A program made the translations under genes and the position numbers. DNA of 64,000 bases from Streptomyces agglomeratus (GTDB lineage Bacteria; Actinomycetota; Actinomycetes; Streptomycetales; Streptomycetaceae), in assembly GCF_001746415.1 (NCBI RefSeq), contig NZ_MEHJ01000001.1, positions 6,640,501-6,704,500 of the forward strand, given 5' to 3'. Below, piece by piece: positions 45,101 to 57,103 of the stretch (its first letter is position 1; each line of letters starts with the position of its first letter). Below the pieces are notes generated by a model. It saw only the letters and a program-made list of their open reading frames with translations, was not told the DNA's origin and searched no databases.

Positions 45101-47797
45101 GCCGTACGCGCGACGACGCGGCCGGAGCCCGCCGCCTGGACCCTGGAGGGCCTGACCTTCAACGCGTTCATGCCGTTCACGGACGACGGACCGCCGTTCA
45201 CCGTGCAGGCGGTGGTCGAGGCGGCCACCGGCACCCACCGCGTGCGCTGCCTCAGCCGGCGGCCCGACCACGGTGAGCCCGCCGGGGCCGACGACCTCTG
45301 GACCGAGCACGCCACCGTGGCCTCCGCCGGACCGGGCGGCCGGCGGCGCCCGCCCGCGACGGGCGCGGCGGACGCCACCGAGGCCATGACGGAGCTCGCG
45401 ACCACCGATCTGTACGCGTACTTCCAGCGGATCGGCCTCGACTACGGCCCGGCCTTCAGGGCCCTGCGCGAGGTACGGCGCGGCGGCGACCGGGCGGTCG
45501 CGCTGATCGTGGCCGAAGAGGCCGCCCAGGACGAGGACGCCTACCTGCTGCACCCGGTGGTGCTCGACGCCTGCTTCCAGATGCTCGTCGCGTTCACGGC
45601 CGACGACGAGACCCTGCGGGTGCCCGCGGCCGTCGACCGGATGGACGTCTACGGTCCCTTGCCGGCCCGGGTCCGGTGCCACGCGCACCGGCGCGAGGAG
45701 ACGGCCTCCGGCGACGTGGTGCTGGACCTGGAGGTGTCCTCGGAGACCGGCGAAGTCCTGGCCACCGTCGAGGGGCTGCGCTTTCGCGCGGTTCCCCGCT
45801 CCGCCCTCGCCGAGGTCGCGAGCCTGCCGCCCCGCCGGTACGCGCTCACCTGGCAGCCCCGTGCCGACCGGCCGCAGGGCGGGACCGCGGCGGGCGTCAG
45901 GCCGGGCACCTGGGTGGTGTGCGCGCCCGGAGCCGGCGTGGCCGAAGCCTGGCGCGACCGGCTGACCGCGCTCGGCGCCTCCGCCGTGGCCGTGGTCACC
46001 GGGTCCGCCGTCACACCGAAGGGACCCGGCACGCTCCACCTGGACGCCGACTCGCCCGAAGACATCCAGCGGGTGCTGGAAGCGGTGCGCGAGACGGGCC
46101 GGCCCGTCGGCGGCCTCATCCTCCACCCGGAACTCGGCGACGCTCACCACACCGAACCCGGCGAGGTCGAGCCCGCCGAGCCCGGCGGCGCCGCGCACAC
46201 GCCGCCCCCCGGCGGCGCGGGAGCGTACGGCGACCAGGTCGTCGAGAACACGTACCGGCTCGCCCGTCGCACCAGCGCGCTGCTCGCGGGCTTCCTGCGC
46301 GCCTTCGCGGCCGAACGCCCCGAGATCGTCGTCTGTTCCAGGGGAGCGACGACGCCGGACGGCGACGGCGCGGCGCCGGACCCGGCCCAGTCCGTACTCA
46401 CCGCTCTCACCACGTCGGTCGTGGCCGAGTACCCGGACCTGACCTGCGTGCAGGTCGACCTCGACCCCGCCGCGCCCGCCCCCACGGCGGCGGAGGTCCT
46501 CGGCCAGGTGGCGGATCTCGACGGCTCCGGTCACCTCGCGCTGCGGGGCGGCCACTGGTACGAGGCCCGGCTGCACGACCAGGAGCCGGGCGGGGAGCCG
46601 CCGCGGGACGCCGGGCCGGAACAGGTTCCCGTACGCGCCGACGCCACCTATCTCGTCACCGGCGGCCTGGGCGGTCTCGGGCTGGCCACCGCTTCCTGGC
46701 TGGCCGGCCGGGGAGCCGGATGCCTCCTGCTGGTGGGCCGCACGCTGCCCGCCGGGGAGCCGCCCGAGGTGGCGGCGCTGCGCGCCCGAGGCGTGCGCGT
46801 CGAGCTGCGCCGGGCCGACGTGGCCGACGCGGCCGCCGTCGGCGAGGTACTGGAGTACGCGCGGCGCGAACTGCCGCCGCTGCGCGGCGTGGTGCACGCG
46901 GCCGGTGTGGTCGCCGACGCCGTGCTGGAGCAGGCCGACTGGCCGCTGCTCAGCCGGGTGATGGACCCGAAGGTCAGGGGAGCGTGGAACCTCCACCACC
47001 GCACGGCGGACCTCGGTCTCGACTTCTTCGTTCTGTACTCGGCCCTGGGAGCGCTGATCGGCCTGAACGGCCAGTCCGGGTACCTGATGGCCAACGCCTT
47101 CCTGGACTCGCTCGCCGTTCACCGCAGGGCCCACGGCCTGCCCGCGCTGAGCGTGGGCTGGGGCGCCTGGGCGGGGACCGGCATGGCGGCCGACGGCGGC
47201 CTCCTGGAGCGGTTCTCCGCGTCGGGCATCCACGGCATGCCGGCGGCCGGGGCGCTGGAGGCGCTCGGCCGCCTGTCGGCGGACTGTCCCCCGCATGTCG
47301 CCCTGGCAGCCGTCGACTGGCGCCGGTACACGGCCGCGCACACACGCAGCCGCCCGTACACGCTGCTCGCCGACGTCACACCGCTCGGCTCCTCCCCGGC
47401 CGGTGAGACCACGGAGCCGGCCGGCCCCGGCCTGCCCGACCTGTCCGCACTCGTACTGACCCGGCCCCAGGAGGCCGCGGAGGCGGCGCTCGAGCAGCTG
47501 CTGGCCGTGGTGGCGGTGCTGCTCGGGATGTCCGCGAAGGAGCGGGACGCCATGCGGCCCACCTTCCGGCACAAGCACCTCAACGAGCTCGGGTTCGACT
47601 CGCTGACGACGATCCGGCTGCGCAACCGGCTGCGCGCCGACTTCTCGGCCGACGTGTCCGCGGACTTCCTCTTCGGAGGCGGTACGGCGCTGGAGATCGC
47701 CGAGTCGATCTGCGCCCAGCTGCGGACCATGAGCGTCCTGGCGACCGACGACGACGTGTCGGCCGACGGAGCCGAGACCGAAGTGCTCACCCTGTGA
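42080..47797 (+). CDS. type I PKS module 2: KS-AT-DH-KR-ACP
   Basis: A 1905-residue single-module PKS. An N-terminal docking helix (residues 1-33, [18 protein letters not shown]) is followed by KS (34-455, DTACSSS, EAHGTGT, NIGHTQ), AT (about 580-880, GHSVGE, HAFH: malonyl), DH (about 953-1240, [10 protein letters not shown] with catalytic His, [10 protein letters not shown] with Asp), KR (about 1520-1750, GGLGGLGL, Tyr/Asn in SGYLMANAF) and ACP (about 1800-1890, [11 protein letters not shown]). It should add a malonyl unit and make an alpha,beta-double bond. The C-terminal tail is acidic ([14 protein letters not shown]), a possible ligand for the TubC-type docking domain that starts the next protein. 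ATG 42080 has AAAGGG 6 bases upstream and overlaps the end of the preceding gene. Confidence 0.92.
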   Translation: MTNEAKLAEYLKRVTVELHETEQRLHAIEERAHEPVAVVGMGCRFPGGVVSPEGLWRLVVDGVDAVSGFPVDRGWDVGGLFHPDPDHVGTSYVRRGGFVRGVAEFDAGFFGISPREAVAMDPQQRLLLETSWEAVERARIDPLSLRGSRTGVFAGVIHNGYGPSLDAAPGGVQGFLLTGNTPSVASGRVAYVLGLVGPALTIDTACSSSLVALHQACVSLRRGECDLALAAGATVMPHPGMFVEFSRQRGLAADGRCKPFAAGADGTVWGEGAASLVLERLSDAVSLGHPVLAVVAGSAVNQDGASNGLTAPSGVAQERVILGALADAGVSASGVDVVEAHGTGTALGDPIEAGALLATYGRERVGGRPLLLGSLKSNIGHTQAAAGLAGVIKMVMAMRAGVVPGSLYAGVLSEHVDWGSGCVEVPGGVVDWPGSGGPRRAGVSAFGISGTNAHVILEGGPGSAADVGSVGVSRVSVSGGAVASGAVGLSASDAGLPVSWGLSAVSGVALRAQAANLRVFLEERPELTAAEVGWSLASTRSTFDHRAVVVGEDRSELLTGLEALARSEEAANLVQGNGGRGKTAFLFSGQGAQRPGMGRELYDAYPVFAEALDEVCGHLDPHLDRPLRELMFAAPESADGELLRRTGYAQPALLALETALYRLVTSRGPAPDFLIGHSVGEISAAHAAGVMTLADACALVAARARLMQAAPESGGMIAVEASEKEMRLCVADFDDSVAIAAVNSPRSVVISGEDATIGKVAAYWEDCGRRTTRLRVSHAFHSALMDGVLDDFHAVARTVTYSAPRVPVVSNLTGRPAVDDELRSPDYWTGQLRRTVRFMDGVEHLLAEGVTTFLELGPDATLTGLVQDCAAVAAPGHERTLAAVLRRDRPEARTLALALCEAHAANTTVARPDFGHSGATRQVDLPTYAFQGRRHWLGDMEAAAGPAGPRRGSADHPLLGGGIELAGTPNRWFAHELSAGHPWFVREHRVAGRPVLPGTAMIEWALAAVRATTRPEPAAWTLEGLTFNAFMPFTDDGPPFTVQAVVEAATGTHRVRCLSRRPDHGEPAGADDLWTEHATVASAGPGGRRRPPATGAADATEAMTELATTDLYAYFQRIGLDYGPAFRALREVRRGGDRAVALIVAEEAAQDEDAYLLHPVVLDACFQMLVAFTADDETLRVPAAVDRMDVYGPLPARVRCHAHRREETASGDVVLDLEVSSETGEVLATVEGLRFRAVPRSALAEVASLPPRRYALTWQPRADRPQGGTAAGVRPGTWVVCAPGAGVAEAWRDRLTALGASAVAVVTGSAVTPKGPGTLHLDADSPEDIQRVLEAVRETGRPVGGLILHPELGDAHHTEPGEVEPAEPGGAAHTPPPGGAGAYGDQVVENTYRLARRTSALLAGFLRAFAAERPEIVVCSRGATTPDGDGAAPDPAQSVLTALTTSVVAEYPDLTCVQVDLDPAAPAPTAAEVLGQVADLDGSGHLALRGGHWYEARLHDQEPGGEPPRDAGPEQVPVRADATYLVTGGLGGLGLATASWLAGRGAGCLLLVGRTLPAGEPPEVAALRARGVRVELRRADVADAAAVGEVLEYARRELPPLRGVVHAAGVVADAVLEQADWPLLSRVMDPKVRGAWNLHHRTADLGLDFFVLYSALGALIGLNGQSGYLMANAFLDSLAVHRRAHGLPALSVGWGAWAGTGMAADGGLLERFSASGIHGMPAAGALEALGRLSADCPPHVALAAVDWRRYTAAHTRSRPYTLLADVTPLGSSPAGETTEPAGPGLPDLSALVLTRPQEAAEAALEQLLAVVAVLLGMSAKERDAMRPTFRHKHLNELGFDSLTTIRLRNRLRADFSADVSADFLFGGGTALEIAESICAQLRTMSVLATDDDVSADGAETEVLTL
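42179..43542 (+). repeat. GRINS-type skewed repeat, copy 2 (KS2 coding)
   Basis: The second copy of the block at 36404-37766, 1364 bases, intact in frame. The encoded KS2 is identical in amino acids to the frame-corrected KS1 over the whole block. Weaker similarity continues from 43561 to about 43771, after which the AT sequences are unrelated (methylmalonyl-type in module 1, malonyl-type here). The repeat edges therefore coincide with the KS-AT unit boundary. The same G/T-rich codon style is present. Confidence 0.9.
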
Positions 47798-47876
47798 CCG
47801 TCCCGGCGCCACCTCTTCGGCCCGGCCCCGGGCCCCTCTGTGCGACTCGTCAACTGGCGGACAAGGAGACACCGCT

Positions 47877-50800
47877 GTGAGCGAAAGCGGACCCCGTACG
47901 GTCCCGGACCTGCTCGATGAACTGGCGCAGGCGGGAATCAAGCTCAGGCTGGTGACAGCGGACCGGATCGAGGTGATCGCCCCCAAGGGAGGGCTCTCCG
48001 CCGGTCTCCGGGAGCGGATCGGCCGGCACAAGCCGGAACTCGTCGCCTGGCTCGACGGCACGCGGACACGCCGGGAGGCGGAGACCGAACTGCCGGTGAT
48101 CACGCCCGACGACGCGAACCTGTACGAACCGTTCGCGCCGTCGGACCTCCAGATGTCGTTCATCATGGGCGGCCGGGAGGGCTTCGAGTACTACGTACGG
48201 CCGCACCAGTACATGGAGTACGACCTCCCCGGGGCCGACCCCGGGCGACTGGAGAAGGCGCTCAACCAGGAGCTGGAGTACCAGCGGCGGAACCTGGTCG
48301 TGGTCCGCGAGGACCTGCGGCTCCAGACGGTCCGTGACCCGGCGCCCGCGCGGATCGAGGTGTTCGACGTCCGCCATCTCCCGGCGGCCGGGGCGGACGC
48401 CCATGTGGAGCGGGTCCGGGAGGCGATGAAACGCCAGGAACCCGTGCACGACCGCTGGCCCTGGGTGGACATGCGGCTGTCCCTCCTGCCCGGCGGCAGC
48501 GCCAAGCTCCACTACAACAACAACAACCTCTTCAGCGACGCCCCGGCGACCCTGCGGTTCATCAGCGCGGTCCTGCGCCGCTACGAGCGTCCCGGGGAAA
48601 CCGGGCCCGAACTGGAGATCAGCTACCGGGACTGCGTGCGAGCCCTGGCCGAGCTGGAGGAGTCGCCCCTCGGCCGCGCCTCCATGAAGTACTGGACCGA
48701 CCGGATCGCCGGATGGCCCGAGGCGCCGGAGATCCCGCTGGCGAGCGGCGCCGATCCGCGCCGGCGGTCGAAGCTGGAGCGCCGGGAGATGCTCTTCGCA
48801 CCCGAGGTCTGGGAGTCCCTGAAGCAGAAGGCGGCCGCCCGCAACCTCACAACGACCAACGTCCTGTGCGGTGTTCACGCGGAGGTGCTCTCCTTCTGGA
48901 GCGGCTCCCGGCACTTCCTCCTGAACAACATGATCACGCACCGGCTTCCGCTGCACCCGCAGATGAGCGAGGTGTTCGGCAACTTCGCCTCGCTCTACCC
49001 GCTGGAGGTCGACTGGCGGCACGAGGAGGGGTTCGAGGACCGCGTACGCCGCCTCCAGAAGCAGGTCCTGTCCGACGTGGAACACGTCTACTGGAGCGGC
49101 GTCAAGGTGCTCCAGGCGCTCAACCAGCACCGGCGTACACCGGGCAAGGCGGTCTGCCCGTACGCCGTGGGCAGCGCGCTGTTCGTCGGAGCGGCCGAGC
49201 GACCGGTGCACAGCCTGCTGGAGACCCCGCAGACACTGATCGACTGCGAGTTCTGGGATCTGCGGGACGGCAGTCTCTGGGTCATCTGGGACGTCATCGA
49301 GGACATGTTCCCGCCGGGCCTCATCGACGCCATGCTCGACGGTTACCGCACGATCGTCGCGCGGCTCGCCGAGAGCGACGAGGCATGGGAGCAGCGGGCG
49401 TTCGAACCGCTGCCCGAGGCGCAGCGGGAGCTGCGCGCCCGGCTCAACGCGTCCTCCGGCGCCGCGCCCGCCGGGCTGCTGCACGACCCCCTCCCCGTGC
49501 GGGCCGCCCGGCAGCCCGCGCACCCCGCCGTGATCGCCGCGGACCGCACCCTCACCTACGCGGAACTCGCCGCTGTGGCCGGGCGCCTCGCCGGGACGCT
49601 GGCGGAGTCCGGCGTCGGGCCGGGCGACCTGGTGGCCGTCGCGGCGCCGCAGGGGTGGGAGCAGATCGCTTCCGTGCTCGCGGCGCTGACGGGCGGCGCC
49701 GCCTACGTGCCGGTGGACCCCGACTGGCCGGCGGACCGGCTGCGTTACGTGCTCCAGGACACCGGGGCCACGGCGGTACTCACCACCCCACCGCTGCGGG
49801 ACACCCTCGCCTCCCTGACGGACCTGCCCGTGGTGGCCGTCGACGGACCGGAAGCCGGCGCGCCCGCGGCCGGCGACGCGCCGGCGGGAACCCCGCGAGC
49901 GTCCCGCGCGCCCGACGACCTCGCGTACGTCATCTACACCTCGGGGTCCACCGGCCGCCCCAAGGGCGCGATGCTGAACCACCGGGGACCGCTCAACACG
50001 ATCAGCGAGATCAACCGCCGCTTCGACGTCTCCTCGGACGACGTGCTGTTCGGCATCTCCTCGCTCTGCTTCGACCTGTCCGTGTACGACATCTTCGGCG
50101 CCCTGGAAGCCGGCGCCACGCTGGTCCTCCCGGAACCGGGCCGGCCCGACCCCGCCTCCTGGACCCGGACGGTCCTGGAACGGGGGGTCACGGTCTGGAA
50201 CTCCGTGCCTGCGCTGATGCAGCTCTTCGTCGAGGAGGCCGAGGGGTCCGGACTGCGCTTCCCCGCCCTGCGCACGGTGCTGCTCAGCGGTGACTGGATA
50301 CCCGTCGGCCTGCCGGAGCGGATCCGGGCGGTCGCGCCCGGCGCCCGGGTGATCAGCCTCGGCGGCGCCACCGAGGCGTCGATCTGGTCCATCTGCTTCC
50401 CCGTCGACGACCCCGACCCCGCGTGGACCAGCATTCCGTACGGGAAACCACTCGCCCATCAGAGCTGGCACATCCTCGACGAGCTCGGCCGGGACGTTCC
50501 CGAGTGGGTCACCGGGCAGCTCTGCGTCGGCGGCGCCGGCCTCGCCGACGGGTATCTGGGAGACCCCGGGAAGACGGCGGCGGCGTTCGTACGCCATCCG
50601 CGCACCGGCGAGCGGCTCTACCGGACCGGTGACCTCGGACGCTATCTCCCCGGCGGGGACATCGAGTTCCTCGGCAGGCTCGACTTCCAGGTCAAGATCC
50701 AGGGCTTCCGCGTCGAACCCGGCGAGGTCGAGCACGCGCTGCTGGACCTCCCGGAGATCGGGCAGGCCGCCGTGGTGGCGCGCCCCACGGACTCGGGCAA

Positions 50801-52091
50801 ACAGCTCGCCGCCTTCGTGACCGCCCGGGAGGGAGCGGCCGAGCCGGTGCCCTCGGCGGTGCTCGCCGCTCTCGGTGAGCGGCTCGCGGGTTACATGGTG
50901 CCCAGCCGGCTCACGGTGCTCGACCGGATGCCGCTGACCTCCAACGGAAAGCTGGACCGCAAGGCGCTGGAGGCCCTGGCCCCGGCCGACGTGGTGTCCG
51001 CGCACCGGCCCGTCGAACCCAGGACCGCCACCGAGCGCGCGCTGGTGGAGATCTGGCAGTCGGTCCTGGCGACCGGCCGGATCGGGGTGCACGACGACTT
51101 CTTCGATCTGGGCGGGCAGTCCTTCACCGCGTTGCGGGTGATCGGGCAGATCGTCCGCCGGCTGGGGCACCGGGTGCCGCTGGGCACGCTGCTGGAGCGG
51201 CGTACGGTCGCCGGGCTGGCCGAGTGGCTCGACACGCGGGAAAGCGACTGGAGCCCCCTGGTCCGGCTGCGGCCGGACGGTGGGGACGGGGACCCGTGGT
51301 TCTTCGTCCACCCGGCCGGCGGCAACGTGCTGTGCTACCGCGGGCTCGCGGAGACGCGGGAGAGGCCGTTCCTGGCGTTCCAGGCCCCCGGGCCGGCCAC
51401 CGGCCAAGAGCCGGTGGACAGCGTGCCGGAGCTGGCGGCCCTCTACGTCCGCGCGCTGCTGGAGGAGCGGCCGCAGGGCCCGTACCGGCTCGGCGGCTGG
51501 TCCTCGGGCGCGGTCGTCGCCGTCGAGATGACCCGCCTGCTGGAGGAACGCGGGGAGAAGGTCGAGCGGCTGGTGGTGGTCGACTCGCCCGCGCCCCTCG
51601 CCCCCCGGCGCGAGGCCGACGAGACGCAGCTGCTGCTCTGGTTCCTGGAGGACCTCGACATCGGTTTCCGTCCCGGACTGCCCGGCGCGGACCGGTTGCC
51701 CGGCCCCGCGGGACCGCCGGCGGCCGTCCGGCTCGGCCGCGCCCTGGACGCCCTGCGGGAGCGGGGCCTGGCCGACACCGGTCTCGACCGGGAGGAACTC
51801 GCGGACACCTTCGCGGTGTTCCGCGCCGTGGTGGCGGGCTGCGACCGGTACGCCGCGGCGGCCGTCGCCGCCGACATCACCGTGCTGCGCGCTCAGGACG
51901 GGCACCTCAGCGAGTTCGCCGACCACCCGTACGCGACGGCCCCCGACTGGGGCTGGTCGTCGCTGACCACCGGCGCCGTGGACAGCGTGAGCGTCCCCGG
52001 TACCCACCACACACTGCTCACCGGCGCGTCGCTGGCTATCGTCGCCGACGCCCTGGACAGCCAACCGTCCCGCGACCGGCGGAACCGGTGA
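47877..52091 (+). CDS. NRPS: TubC docking - degenerate Cy - A(Cys) - PCP - TE
   Basis: A 1404-residue single-module NRPS with terminal thioesterase. TubC-type docking domain (residues about 5-58, [15 protein letters not shown]); Cy-like condensation domain (about 80-510) in which DxxxxD reads NNLFSD (Asn216, Asp221) and the PVVFTS and GDFT motifs are also altered; A domain (about 535-1030; [30 protein letters not shown]). Read against GrsA, the ten specificity residues are D-L-Y-N-L-S-L-I-W-K, a known cysteine code. PCP LGGQSF (about 1078) and TE GWSSG (about 1206) with His near 1377 complete it. The domain probably condenses without cyclising. GTG 47877 has AAGGAG in front. A TE directly after the PKS is unexpected. 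Confidence 0.9.
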   Translation: MSESGPRTVPDLLDELAQAGIKLRLVTADRIEVIAPKGGLSAGLRERIGRHKPELVAWLDGTRTRREAETELPVITPDDANLYEPFAPSDLQMSFIMGGREGFEYYVRPHQYMEYDLPGADPGRLEKALNQELEYQRRNLVVVREDLRLQTVRDPAPARIEVFDVRHLPAAGADAHVERVREAMKRQEPVHDRWPWVDMRLSLLPGGSAKLHYNNNNLFSDAPATLRFISAVLRRYERPGETGPELEISYRDCVRALAELEESPLGRASMKYWTDRIAGWPEAPEIPLASGADPRRRSKLERREMLFAPEVWESLKQKAAARNLTTTNVLCGVHAEVLSFWSGSRHFLLNNMITHRLPLHPQMSEVFGNFASLYPLEVDWRHEEGFEDRVRRLQKQVLSDVEHVYWSGVKVLQALNQHRRTPGKAVCPYAVGSALFVGAAERPVHSLLETPQTLIDCEFWDLRDGSLWVIWDVIEDMFPPGLIDAMLDGYRTIVARLAESDEAWEQRAFEPLPEAQRELRARLNASSGAAPAGLLHDPLPVRAARQPAHPAVIAADRTLTYAELAAVAGRLAGTLAESGVGPGDLVAVAAPQGWEQIASVLAALTGGAAYVPVDPDWPADRLRYVLQDTGATAVLTTPPLRDTLASLTDLPVVAVDGPEAGAPAAGDAPAGTPRASRAPDDLAYVIYTSGSTGRPKGAMLNHRGPLNTISEINRRFDVSSDDVLFGISSLCFDLSVYDIFGALEAGATLVLPEPGRPDPASWTRTVLERGVTVWNSVPALMQLFVEEAEGSGLRFPALRTVLLSGDWIPVGLPERIRAVAPGARVISLGGATEASIWSICFPVDDPDPAWTSIPYGKPLAHQSWHILDELGRDVPEWVTGQLCVGGAGLADGYLGDPGKTAAAFVRHPRTGERLYRTGDLGRYLPGGDIEFLGRLDFQVKIQGFRVEPGEVEHALLDLPEIGQAAVVARPTDSGKQLAAFVTAREGAAEPVPSAVLAALGERLAGYMVPSRLTVLDRMPLTSNGKLDRKALEALAPADVVSAHRPVEPRTATERALVEIWQSVLATGRIGVHDDFFDLGGQSFTALRVIGQIVRRLGHRVPLGTLLERRTVAGLAEWLDTRESDWSPLVRLRPDGGDGDPWFFVHPAGGNVLCYRGLAETRERPFLAFQAPGPATGQEPVDSVPELAALYVRALLEERPQGPYRLGGWSSGAVVAVEMTRLLEERGEKVERLVVVDSPAPLAPRREADETQLLLWFLEDLDIGFRPGLPGADRLPGPAGPPAAVRLGRALDALRERGLADTGLDREELADTFAVFRAVVAGCDRYAAAAVAADITVLRAQDGHLSEFADHPYATAPDWGWSSLTTGAVDSVSVPGTHHTLLTGASLAIVADALDSQPSRDRRNR

Positions 52092-52125
52092 CCGCGGACG
52101 CGGGAAACGCAGGAGGACGATCCAG

Positions 52126-55100
52126 TTGATTCAGGACCTGCTCGGCGAACTGCACCGGCGCGGCATCAAGCTGCGGCTGACCGACGGCCGGCTGGACGTG
52201 GTGGCTCCCGCCGGGGCACTGACCGCACAGCTGCGCGACACGCTGCGGGAGCGGCGTGACGCCCTGGTCGCGATGCTCCAGGACGTGGCGGTGGACGCCG
52301 CGCCGCCGGCGGCCGTCGTGCCCCGTCCCGAGGACCGGCACGAGCCGTTCCCGCTGACCGACATCCAGCACGCCTACTGGGTCGGCCGCGGTTCCGCCGT
52401 CGAGCTGGGCGGCGTGTCCACCCACATCTACTTCGAGCTCGAACGTGAGGGACTCGACCCCGGCCGGCTGGAGAGCAGCCTGCGGGCCGTCATCGCCCGC
52501 CACGACATGCTGCGCGCTGTCGTACGGCCGGACGGACAGCAGCGCATCCTGGCCGAGGTACCGCCGTACGAGATCGCCGTCGCGGACCTGCGCGGACTGG
52601 ACCCGGACAAGCAGGAGCAGGAGATCCTGCGCAGCCGGGCCGAGATGGACCACCAGGTGCTCCCGGCGGACCGCTGGCCGCTGTTCGACATCCGTGCCTC
52701 CCGGCTGGACGACACGCGGCTGCGCCTGCACATCAGCCTCGACACGCTGATCCTCGACGGGTACAGCATGTACCTGCTCTTCCAGGACTGGCGCCGGTTC
52801 TACGAGGACCCCGGCTGGGCGCCCGAGCCGCTGGACCTCTCGTACCGCGATCACGTACTGGCCGAGGAGGCCGCCCAGGAGAGCGTCCGCTACCGCGCCG
52901 CCGAGAAGTACTGGCTCGACCGGCTTCCGCAGCTGCCGCCGGCCCCGGCCCTGCCGCTCGCGGTGCAGCCCGGCCTGATCGGCCGCCCCGAGTTCAGCCA
53001 CCGCGGCGGACGGCTGCGGCGCGAACACTGGACGGCCGTCAAGGAGTTCGCCCGGCAGCACGGGGTGACGCCTTCGGCCGTCCTGATGACGGCCTACGCG
53101 GACGTACTGCGCACCTGGTCGAGCGCGCCGGACTTCACGCTCGACCTGACCCTGTTCAACCGCCCGCAGTCCCATCCGCGCATGGGCGAACTCATCGGCG
53201 ACTTCACGTCCGTGACCCTCCTCGCGGTGCCGGCGCAGCCGGATGAGCCGTTCGCCGGCCGGGTGCGCACGCTCCAGCAGCAGCTCATGCGGGACCTGGA
53301 GCACCCCGAGTTCAGCGGGGTCCGGGTGCTGCGCGAGCGGTCCCGGCGCGAGGGCGGCGGCCCGGGAGCGGCCATGCCGGTGGTCTTCACCAGCGCGCTG
53401 GTACTGGGGACGGGCGCCGAGGACCCGTCCGAGGGCATCCGGTTCTTCGGCGACGAGATGTACGGCATCACCCAGACCCCCCAGGTGTGGCTGGACCACC
53501 AGGTCACCGAGGAGCGGGGTGACCTGCTGTTCAACTGGGACGCCGTGGAGGCCCTGTTCCCGGCCGGGATGCTGGACGACATGTTCGACGCGTACCGCGG
53601 CGCGCTGGACCGGCTCGCGGTGGACCCGGTGGCGTGGACGGAGCCGGCGGTGAGCGCCGCGCTGCCGCCGTGGCAGCTGGCGGAGCGCCGCGCCGCCAAC
53701 GACACCGGCACGGAGATCCCGGTCCGTACGCTCGGCGAACTGGTCGAGTCCCGTGCCCTCGGGTGTCCGGACGCGGTCGCGGTGATCGACGAGTCCGGCG
53801 AGCACAGCTACCGCGAGATCCTCGACGGCGCGCGCCGGCTGGCCCACCGGCTGGTCGAACTGGGCGCCGCCCGCGACACGTTGGTCGGCGTCGTACTCGA
53901 CAAGGGAGTGGACCAGGTCGTCGCCGTACTCGGCATCGCCCTGTCCGGGGCGGCCTACCTGCCGATCGGCCCCGACTGGCCGACCGCCCGGCGGCACCAG
54001 CTGCTGGAGCGGGGCGGGACGCGGATCGTGGTGACGTCGGCGGCCCTGCGCGACACACTCGACTGGCCGGCCGGCCCGCACCTGGTCACCCCGGCGGACT
54101 CCGAAGTGACCGCGGCCGGCACCGGGCCGGTGGAGGTCTCCGTACGGCCGGACGACCTGGCCTACGTCATCTTCACCTCCGGCTCGACCGGCCTGCCCAA
54201 GGGCGTGATGATCGACCACGGCGCCGCGGCCAACACCGTCCAGGACATGAACGAGCGCTTCGGCGTGGGCCCCGCCGACCGGATACTCGCCCTGTCGGCC
54301 CTGAGCTTCGACCTCTCCGTGTACGACGTCTTCGGCGCCCTCGCGGCGGGAGCGGCGGTGGTCATGCCGTCGCGCGGCCACGGCCACGACCCCTCGCACT
54401 GGGACGAACTGGTACGGCGGCACGGCGTGACGGTCTGGAACTCCGTACCGGCCCTGATGCAGGCGTGGACCGACGCGACCGCGCCGGCGGAAGGCGAGGA
54501 CGGCCGCGCGTCGAGCGTGCGGCTGGTACTGCTCAGCGGCGACTGGATCCCGGTGTCACTGCCGGCGGCCGTCCGCGCCCGGCACCCCCGGGCCCGACTC
54601 GTCGGCCTGGGAGGGGCGACGGAGGCGTCCATCTGGTCCGTGCACCACCCCATCGGCGACGTACCCCCCGAGTGGACGCGCATACCGTACGGCAAGCCCC
54701 TCGCCAACCAGACCCTGCACGTCTACGACGCGAACCTCGACCCGTGCCCGGTGTGGACCACGGGGGAGATCTTCATCGGCGGCGCCGGAGTGGCCCGGGG
54801 CTACTGGGCGGCTCCGGAACTGACCGCGGAGCGCTTCGTCGTGCATCCGCGGACCGGCGAGCGGCTGTACCGGACCGGAGACCTCGGCCGCTACCTGCCG
54901 GGCGGCGACATCGACTTCCTGGGGCGCGCGGACTTCCAGGTCAAGCTCAACGGATACCGCATCGAACTCGGCGAGATCGAGGCGGCCCTGCGCTCGGTGC
55001 CGGGCGTCGGCGACGGCCTGGCGGGGGTGGAGACCAACCCTGCGACCGGCCGGCGCCAGCTCGTGGCCCATCTCGTGGCCGAAGTGGGCTCCGGGCACCC

Positions 55101-55527
55101 GCAGGCGGAGCAGGACCGTGCCGCGGCCGTCCGCTCGGCCATCGGCGAACTCCTGCCGGACTACATGATTCCGCACCACTTCCTGTTCATCGACAAGGTG
55201 CCGCTCAGCGCCAACGGCAAGGTCGACCGCGGTGCCCTGCCCGTCCCCTGGGCCGATCTGGCCCCGGCCGAGCAGGTCGCGCCGCGCGACGGGATGGAGA
55301 GCCGGCTGATGCGGATGTGGACCGAGGTGCTGGGCCGCGACGACTTCGGAGTCGACGACAACTTCTTCGAGCTGGGCGGCGATTCGCTGCACGCGGTACG
55401 GATCCTCACCATGATCCGCCAGGAGGTCGGGCTGGAACAGGACGCGGAGGAAGACCTGGAGATGCTCTTCGACCTCCCCACGATCGCCGAGCTCGCCAAG
55501 GGGCTCAGCGGCCGAGCGGAGTCATGA
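52126..55527 (+). CDS. NRPS: TubC docking - Cy (intact) - A(Cys) - PCP, no TE
   Basis: A 1133-residue module. TubC docking domain (1-55, IQDLLGELHRRGIKLRL); complete Cy domain (about 70-505) with FPLTDIQHAYWVGR, the catalytic DTLILD (Asp206, Asp211), GDFTSVTLL, PVVFTSALV and TQTPQVWLDHQ; A domain (about 535-1030) with code D-L-Y-N-L-S-L-I-W-K (cysteine); and PCP LGGDSLHAV near the end. This is the one module that should both condense and cyclise cysteine into a thiazoline. With no TE, it must hand its chain to another protein. The start is a TTG at 52126 with AGGAGG at 52111-52116. It is followed within 5 bases by the GMC gene. Confidence 0.92.
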   Translation: MIQDLLGELHRRGIKLRLTDGRLDVVAPAGALTAQLRDTLRERRDALVAMLQDVAVDAAPPAAVVPRPEDRHEPFPLTDIQHAYWVGRGSAVELGGVSTHIYFELEREGLDPGRLESSLRAVIARHDMLRAVVRPDGQQRILAEVPPYEIAVADLRGLDPDKQEQEILRSRAEMDHQVLPADRWPLFDIRASRLDDTRLRLHISLDTLILDGYSMYLLFQDWRRFYEDPGWAPEPLDLSYRDHVLAEEAAQESVRYRAAEKYWLDRLPQLPPAPALPLAVQPGLIGRPEFSHRGGRLRREHWTAVKEFARQHGVTPSAVLMTAYADVLRTWSSAPDFTLDLTLFNRPQSHPRMGELIGDFTSVTLLAVPAQPDEPFAGRVRTLQQQLMRDLEHPEFSGVRVLRERSRREGGGPGAAMPVVFTSALVLGTGAEDPSEGIRFFGDEMYGITQTPQVWLDHQVTEERGDLLFNWDAVEALFPAGMLDDMFDAYRGALDRLAVDPVAWTEPAVSAALPPWQLAERRAANDTGTEIPVRTLGELVESRALGCPDAVAVIDESGEHSYREILDGARRLAHRLVELGAARDTLVGVVLDKGVDQVVAVLGIALSGAAYLPIGPDWPTARRHQLLERGGTRIVVTSAALRDTLDWPAGPHLVTPADSEVTAAGTGPVEVSVRPDDLAYVIFTSGSTGLPKGVMIDHGAAANTVQDMNERFGVGPADRILALSALSFDLSVYDVFGALAAGAAVVMPSRGHGHDPSHWDELVRRHGVTVWNSVPALMQAWTDATAPAEGEDGRASSVRLVLLSGDWIPVSLPAAVRARHPRARLVGLGGATEASIWSVHHPIGDVPPEWTRIPYGKPLANQTLHVYDANLDPCPVWTTGEIFIGGAGVARGYWAAPELTAERFVVHPRTGERLYRTGDLGRYLPGGDIDFLGRADFQVKLNGYRIELGEIEAALRSVPGVGDGLAGVETNPATGRRQLVAHLVAEVGSGHPQAEQDRAAAVRSAIGELLPDYMIPHHFLFIDKVPLSANGKVDRGALPVPWADLAPAEQVAPRDGMESRLMRMWTEVLGRDDFGVDDNFFELGGDSLHAVRILTMIRQEVGLEQDAEEDLEMLFDLPTIAELAKGLSGRAES

Positions 55528-55531
55528 CGGC

Positions 55532-57103
55532 ATGTCGCGGACGACTTCCCGGGAAGGGGCACAGCGCGTGGGAGCCGACGAGGGCCACTGGGACGAGGTG
55601 ATCGTCGGAGCGGGCTCGGCGGGCGCCGCTCTGGCGGGCCGGCTGTCCGAGGACCCCGGACGCCGGGTGCTCCTGCTGGAGGCCGGGCCGGACGGACCCG
55701 GCACGGGCCCCGGTTCGCCCGACCGGCCCGTACTGTCCGGGGCGAACTGGGACTACTCGGCGTACGTCGACAAGGAGTCGGCGGACGGCCGCCGTTACCC
55801 CTACGCCGTGGGCCGGGCGATGGGCGGATCGTCCGCGGTCAACGGCGCCCTGGCGCTGCGCGGGCTGCCGGCCGACTTCGACGGCTGGGCCGCGGCCGGC
55901 AACCCCGCCTGGTCGTGGGAGAACGTGCTGCCGCACTTCGTCCGGCTCGAAGCCGACGCCGACTTCAAGGGGCCCGAGCATGGCGCCGACGGGCCCGTGC
56001 CCGTACGGCGGCAGTCCGAGGACGCGTTCGGCCCCCTGTCCGCCGGCTTCCTGCGCGCCTGCCACGACCTGGGCGTACCGGCCGCGGCCGACCTCAACGC
56101 CCCCGGCTGCGCCACCGGGGCGGGACCCATCCCGCGCAACGAGGCCGGCGGGCGGCGGATGTCCACGGCCGAGACCTACCTCGTCCCCGCCCGGCACCGG
56201 CCGGGCCTGACGGTCACCGGCTCCTGCCGGGCCTCGCGCGTCCTCGTGGCGGACGGCCGGGCCGTGGGCGTGGAGGCGGTGCGCGACGGGCGCCTCGTAC
56301 GCTTCGGCGCCGACCGCGTGACACTGTCGGCGGGAGCCGTCGGAACCCCCGCCGTCCTGCTGCGCTCCGGCATCGGCCCGGCGGACTCCCTGCTCCGGTG
56401 GGGCATCCGCCCGGTCGCCGACCTGCCGGGCGTGGGCCGCAACCTCATGGAACACCCGATCGTCGCCCTCTGGGCACTCCCGGCCCCGGGCGGCTGCCTG
56501 CCCGGGGAACCGATGCACCAGGTACTGGCGCGGGTGTCGAGCACCGGCGGCGCCCCGGATCTCAACCTCACCCTGGTGAACAACGTCTCGGACCTCGACG
56601 TGCCCGTGATGCGCGGCGTCCTGCGGGGCCGCACCGCGTTCTCGCTGCACGCCTCGCTGCTGACGCCCCGCTCGCGCGGCTCGGTCACCCTGCGGGACGC
56701 CGCCCCGGACACCGATCCCGTGATCGAACTCGGGCTGGCGTCGGACCCCCGGGACGTCGAACGGCTGATGGCCGGCGCCCGGATGCTGTGGTCGGTGGTC
56801 CGGGGCAGCCACTTCGCGGACCTGGTGGAGCGCGTGTTCCTGTGGACCGACCGGATGATGGAGGACGACGCCATGCTGCGCGGCGCCGTCCCACGGTTCG
56901 TCTGCCCGTCCTGGCATCCCGCGGGGACCGCCCGGATGGGGCCCGCCTCGGACCGTACGGCAGTGGTGGACGAGCGCTTCGGCGTACACGGGGTGACCGG
57001 GCTGCGCGTCGTGGACGCCTCGGTGATGCCGGAGATCGCGAGCGCGCCGACCAACCTCACCTGCGTCATGCTCGGGGAGAGGGCGGCGTCGTGGACGCGG
57101 TAG
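55532..57103 (+). CDS. GMC family FAD oxidoreductase
   Basis: A 523-residue GMC (glucose-methanol-choline) oxidoreductase: FAD motif VIVGAGSAGAALAGRL (about residues 22-37) with LLLEAGPDG, GMC signature 1 VGRAMGGSSAVNGALALRG (about 92-110), and the C-terminal FVCPSWHPAGTARMG (about 456-470) and APTNLTCVMLGER with the active-site His/Asn. Such enzymes oxidise alcohols to aldehydes/ketones with oxygen or a quinone. In this cluster it could oxidise the C5 hydroxyl left by KR1 or act on a thiazoline; both are inference. ATG 55532 is used; GTG 55568 with a GGAAGGGG site is a good alternative. The stop overlaps the TEII start by 13 bases. Confidence 0.9.
   Translation: MSRTTSREGAQRVGADEGHWDEVIVGAGSAGAALAGRLSEDPGRRVLLLEAGPDGPGTGPGSPDRPVLSGANWDYSAYVDKESADGRRYPYAVGRAMGGSSAVNGALALRGLPADFDGWAAAGNPAWSWENVLPHFVRLEADADFKGPEHGADGPVPVRRQSEDAFGPLSAGFLRACHDLGVPAAADLNAPGCATGAGPIPRNEAGGRRMSTAETYLVPARHRPGLTVTGSCRASRVLVADGRAVGVEAVRDGRLVRFGADRVTLSAGAVGTPAVLLRSGIGPADSLLRWGIRPVADLPGVGRNLMEHPIVALWALPAPGGCLPGEPMHQVLARVSSTGGAPDLNLTLVNNVSDLDVPVMRGVLRGRTAFSLHASLLTPRSRGSVTLRDAAPDTDPVIELGLASDPRDVERLMAGARMLWSVVRGSHFADLVERVFLWTDRMMEDDAMLRGAVPRFVCPSWHPAGTARMGPASDRTAVVDERFGVHGVTGLRVVDASVMPEIASAPTNLTCVMLGERAASWTR

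Noticed and set aside
42074..48166. Open frame of about 2030 codons on the minus strand opposite PKS module 2
   Set aside because: Shadow of the PKS gene: the translation is Arg/His/Pro-rich with no domain motif, while the plus strand has complete KS-AT-DH-KR-ACP motifs.
47850..52064. Minus-strand open frame of about 1400 codons opposite the first NRPS
   Set aside because: It arises from high-GC third positions of the NRPS gene; no recognisable protein.
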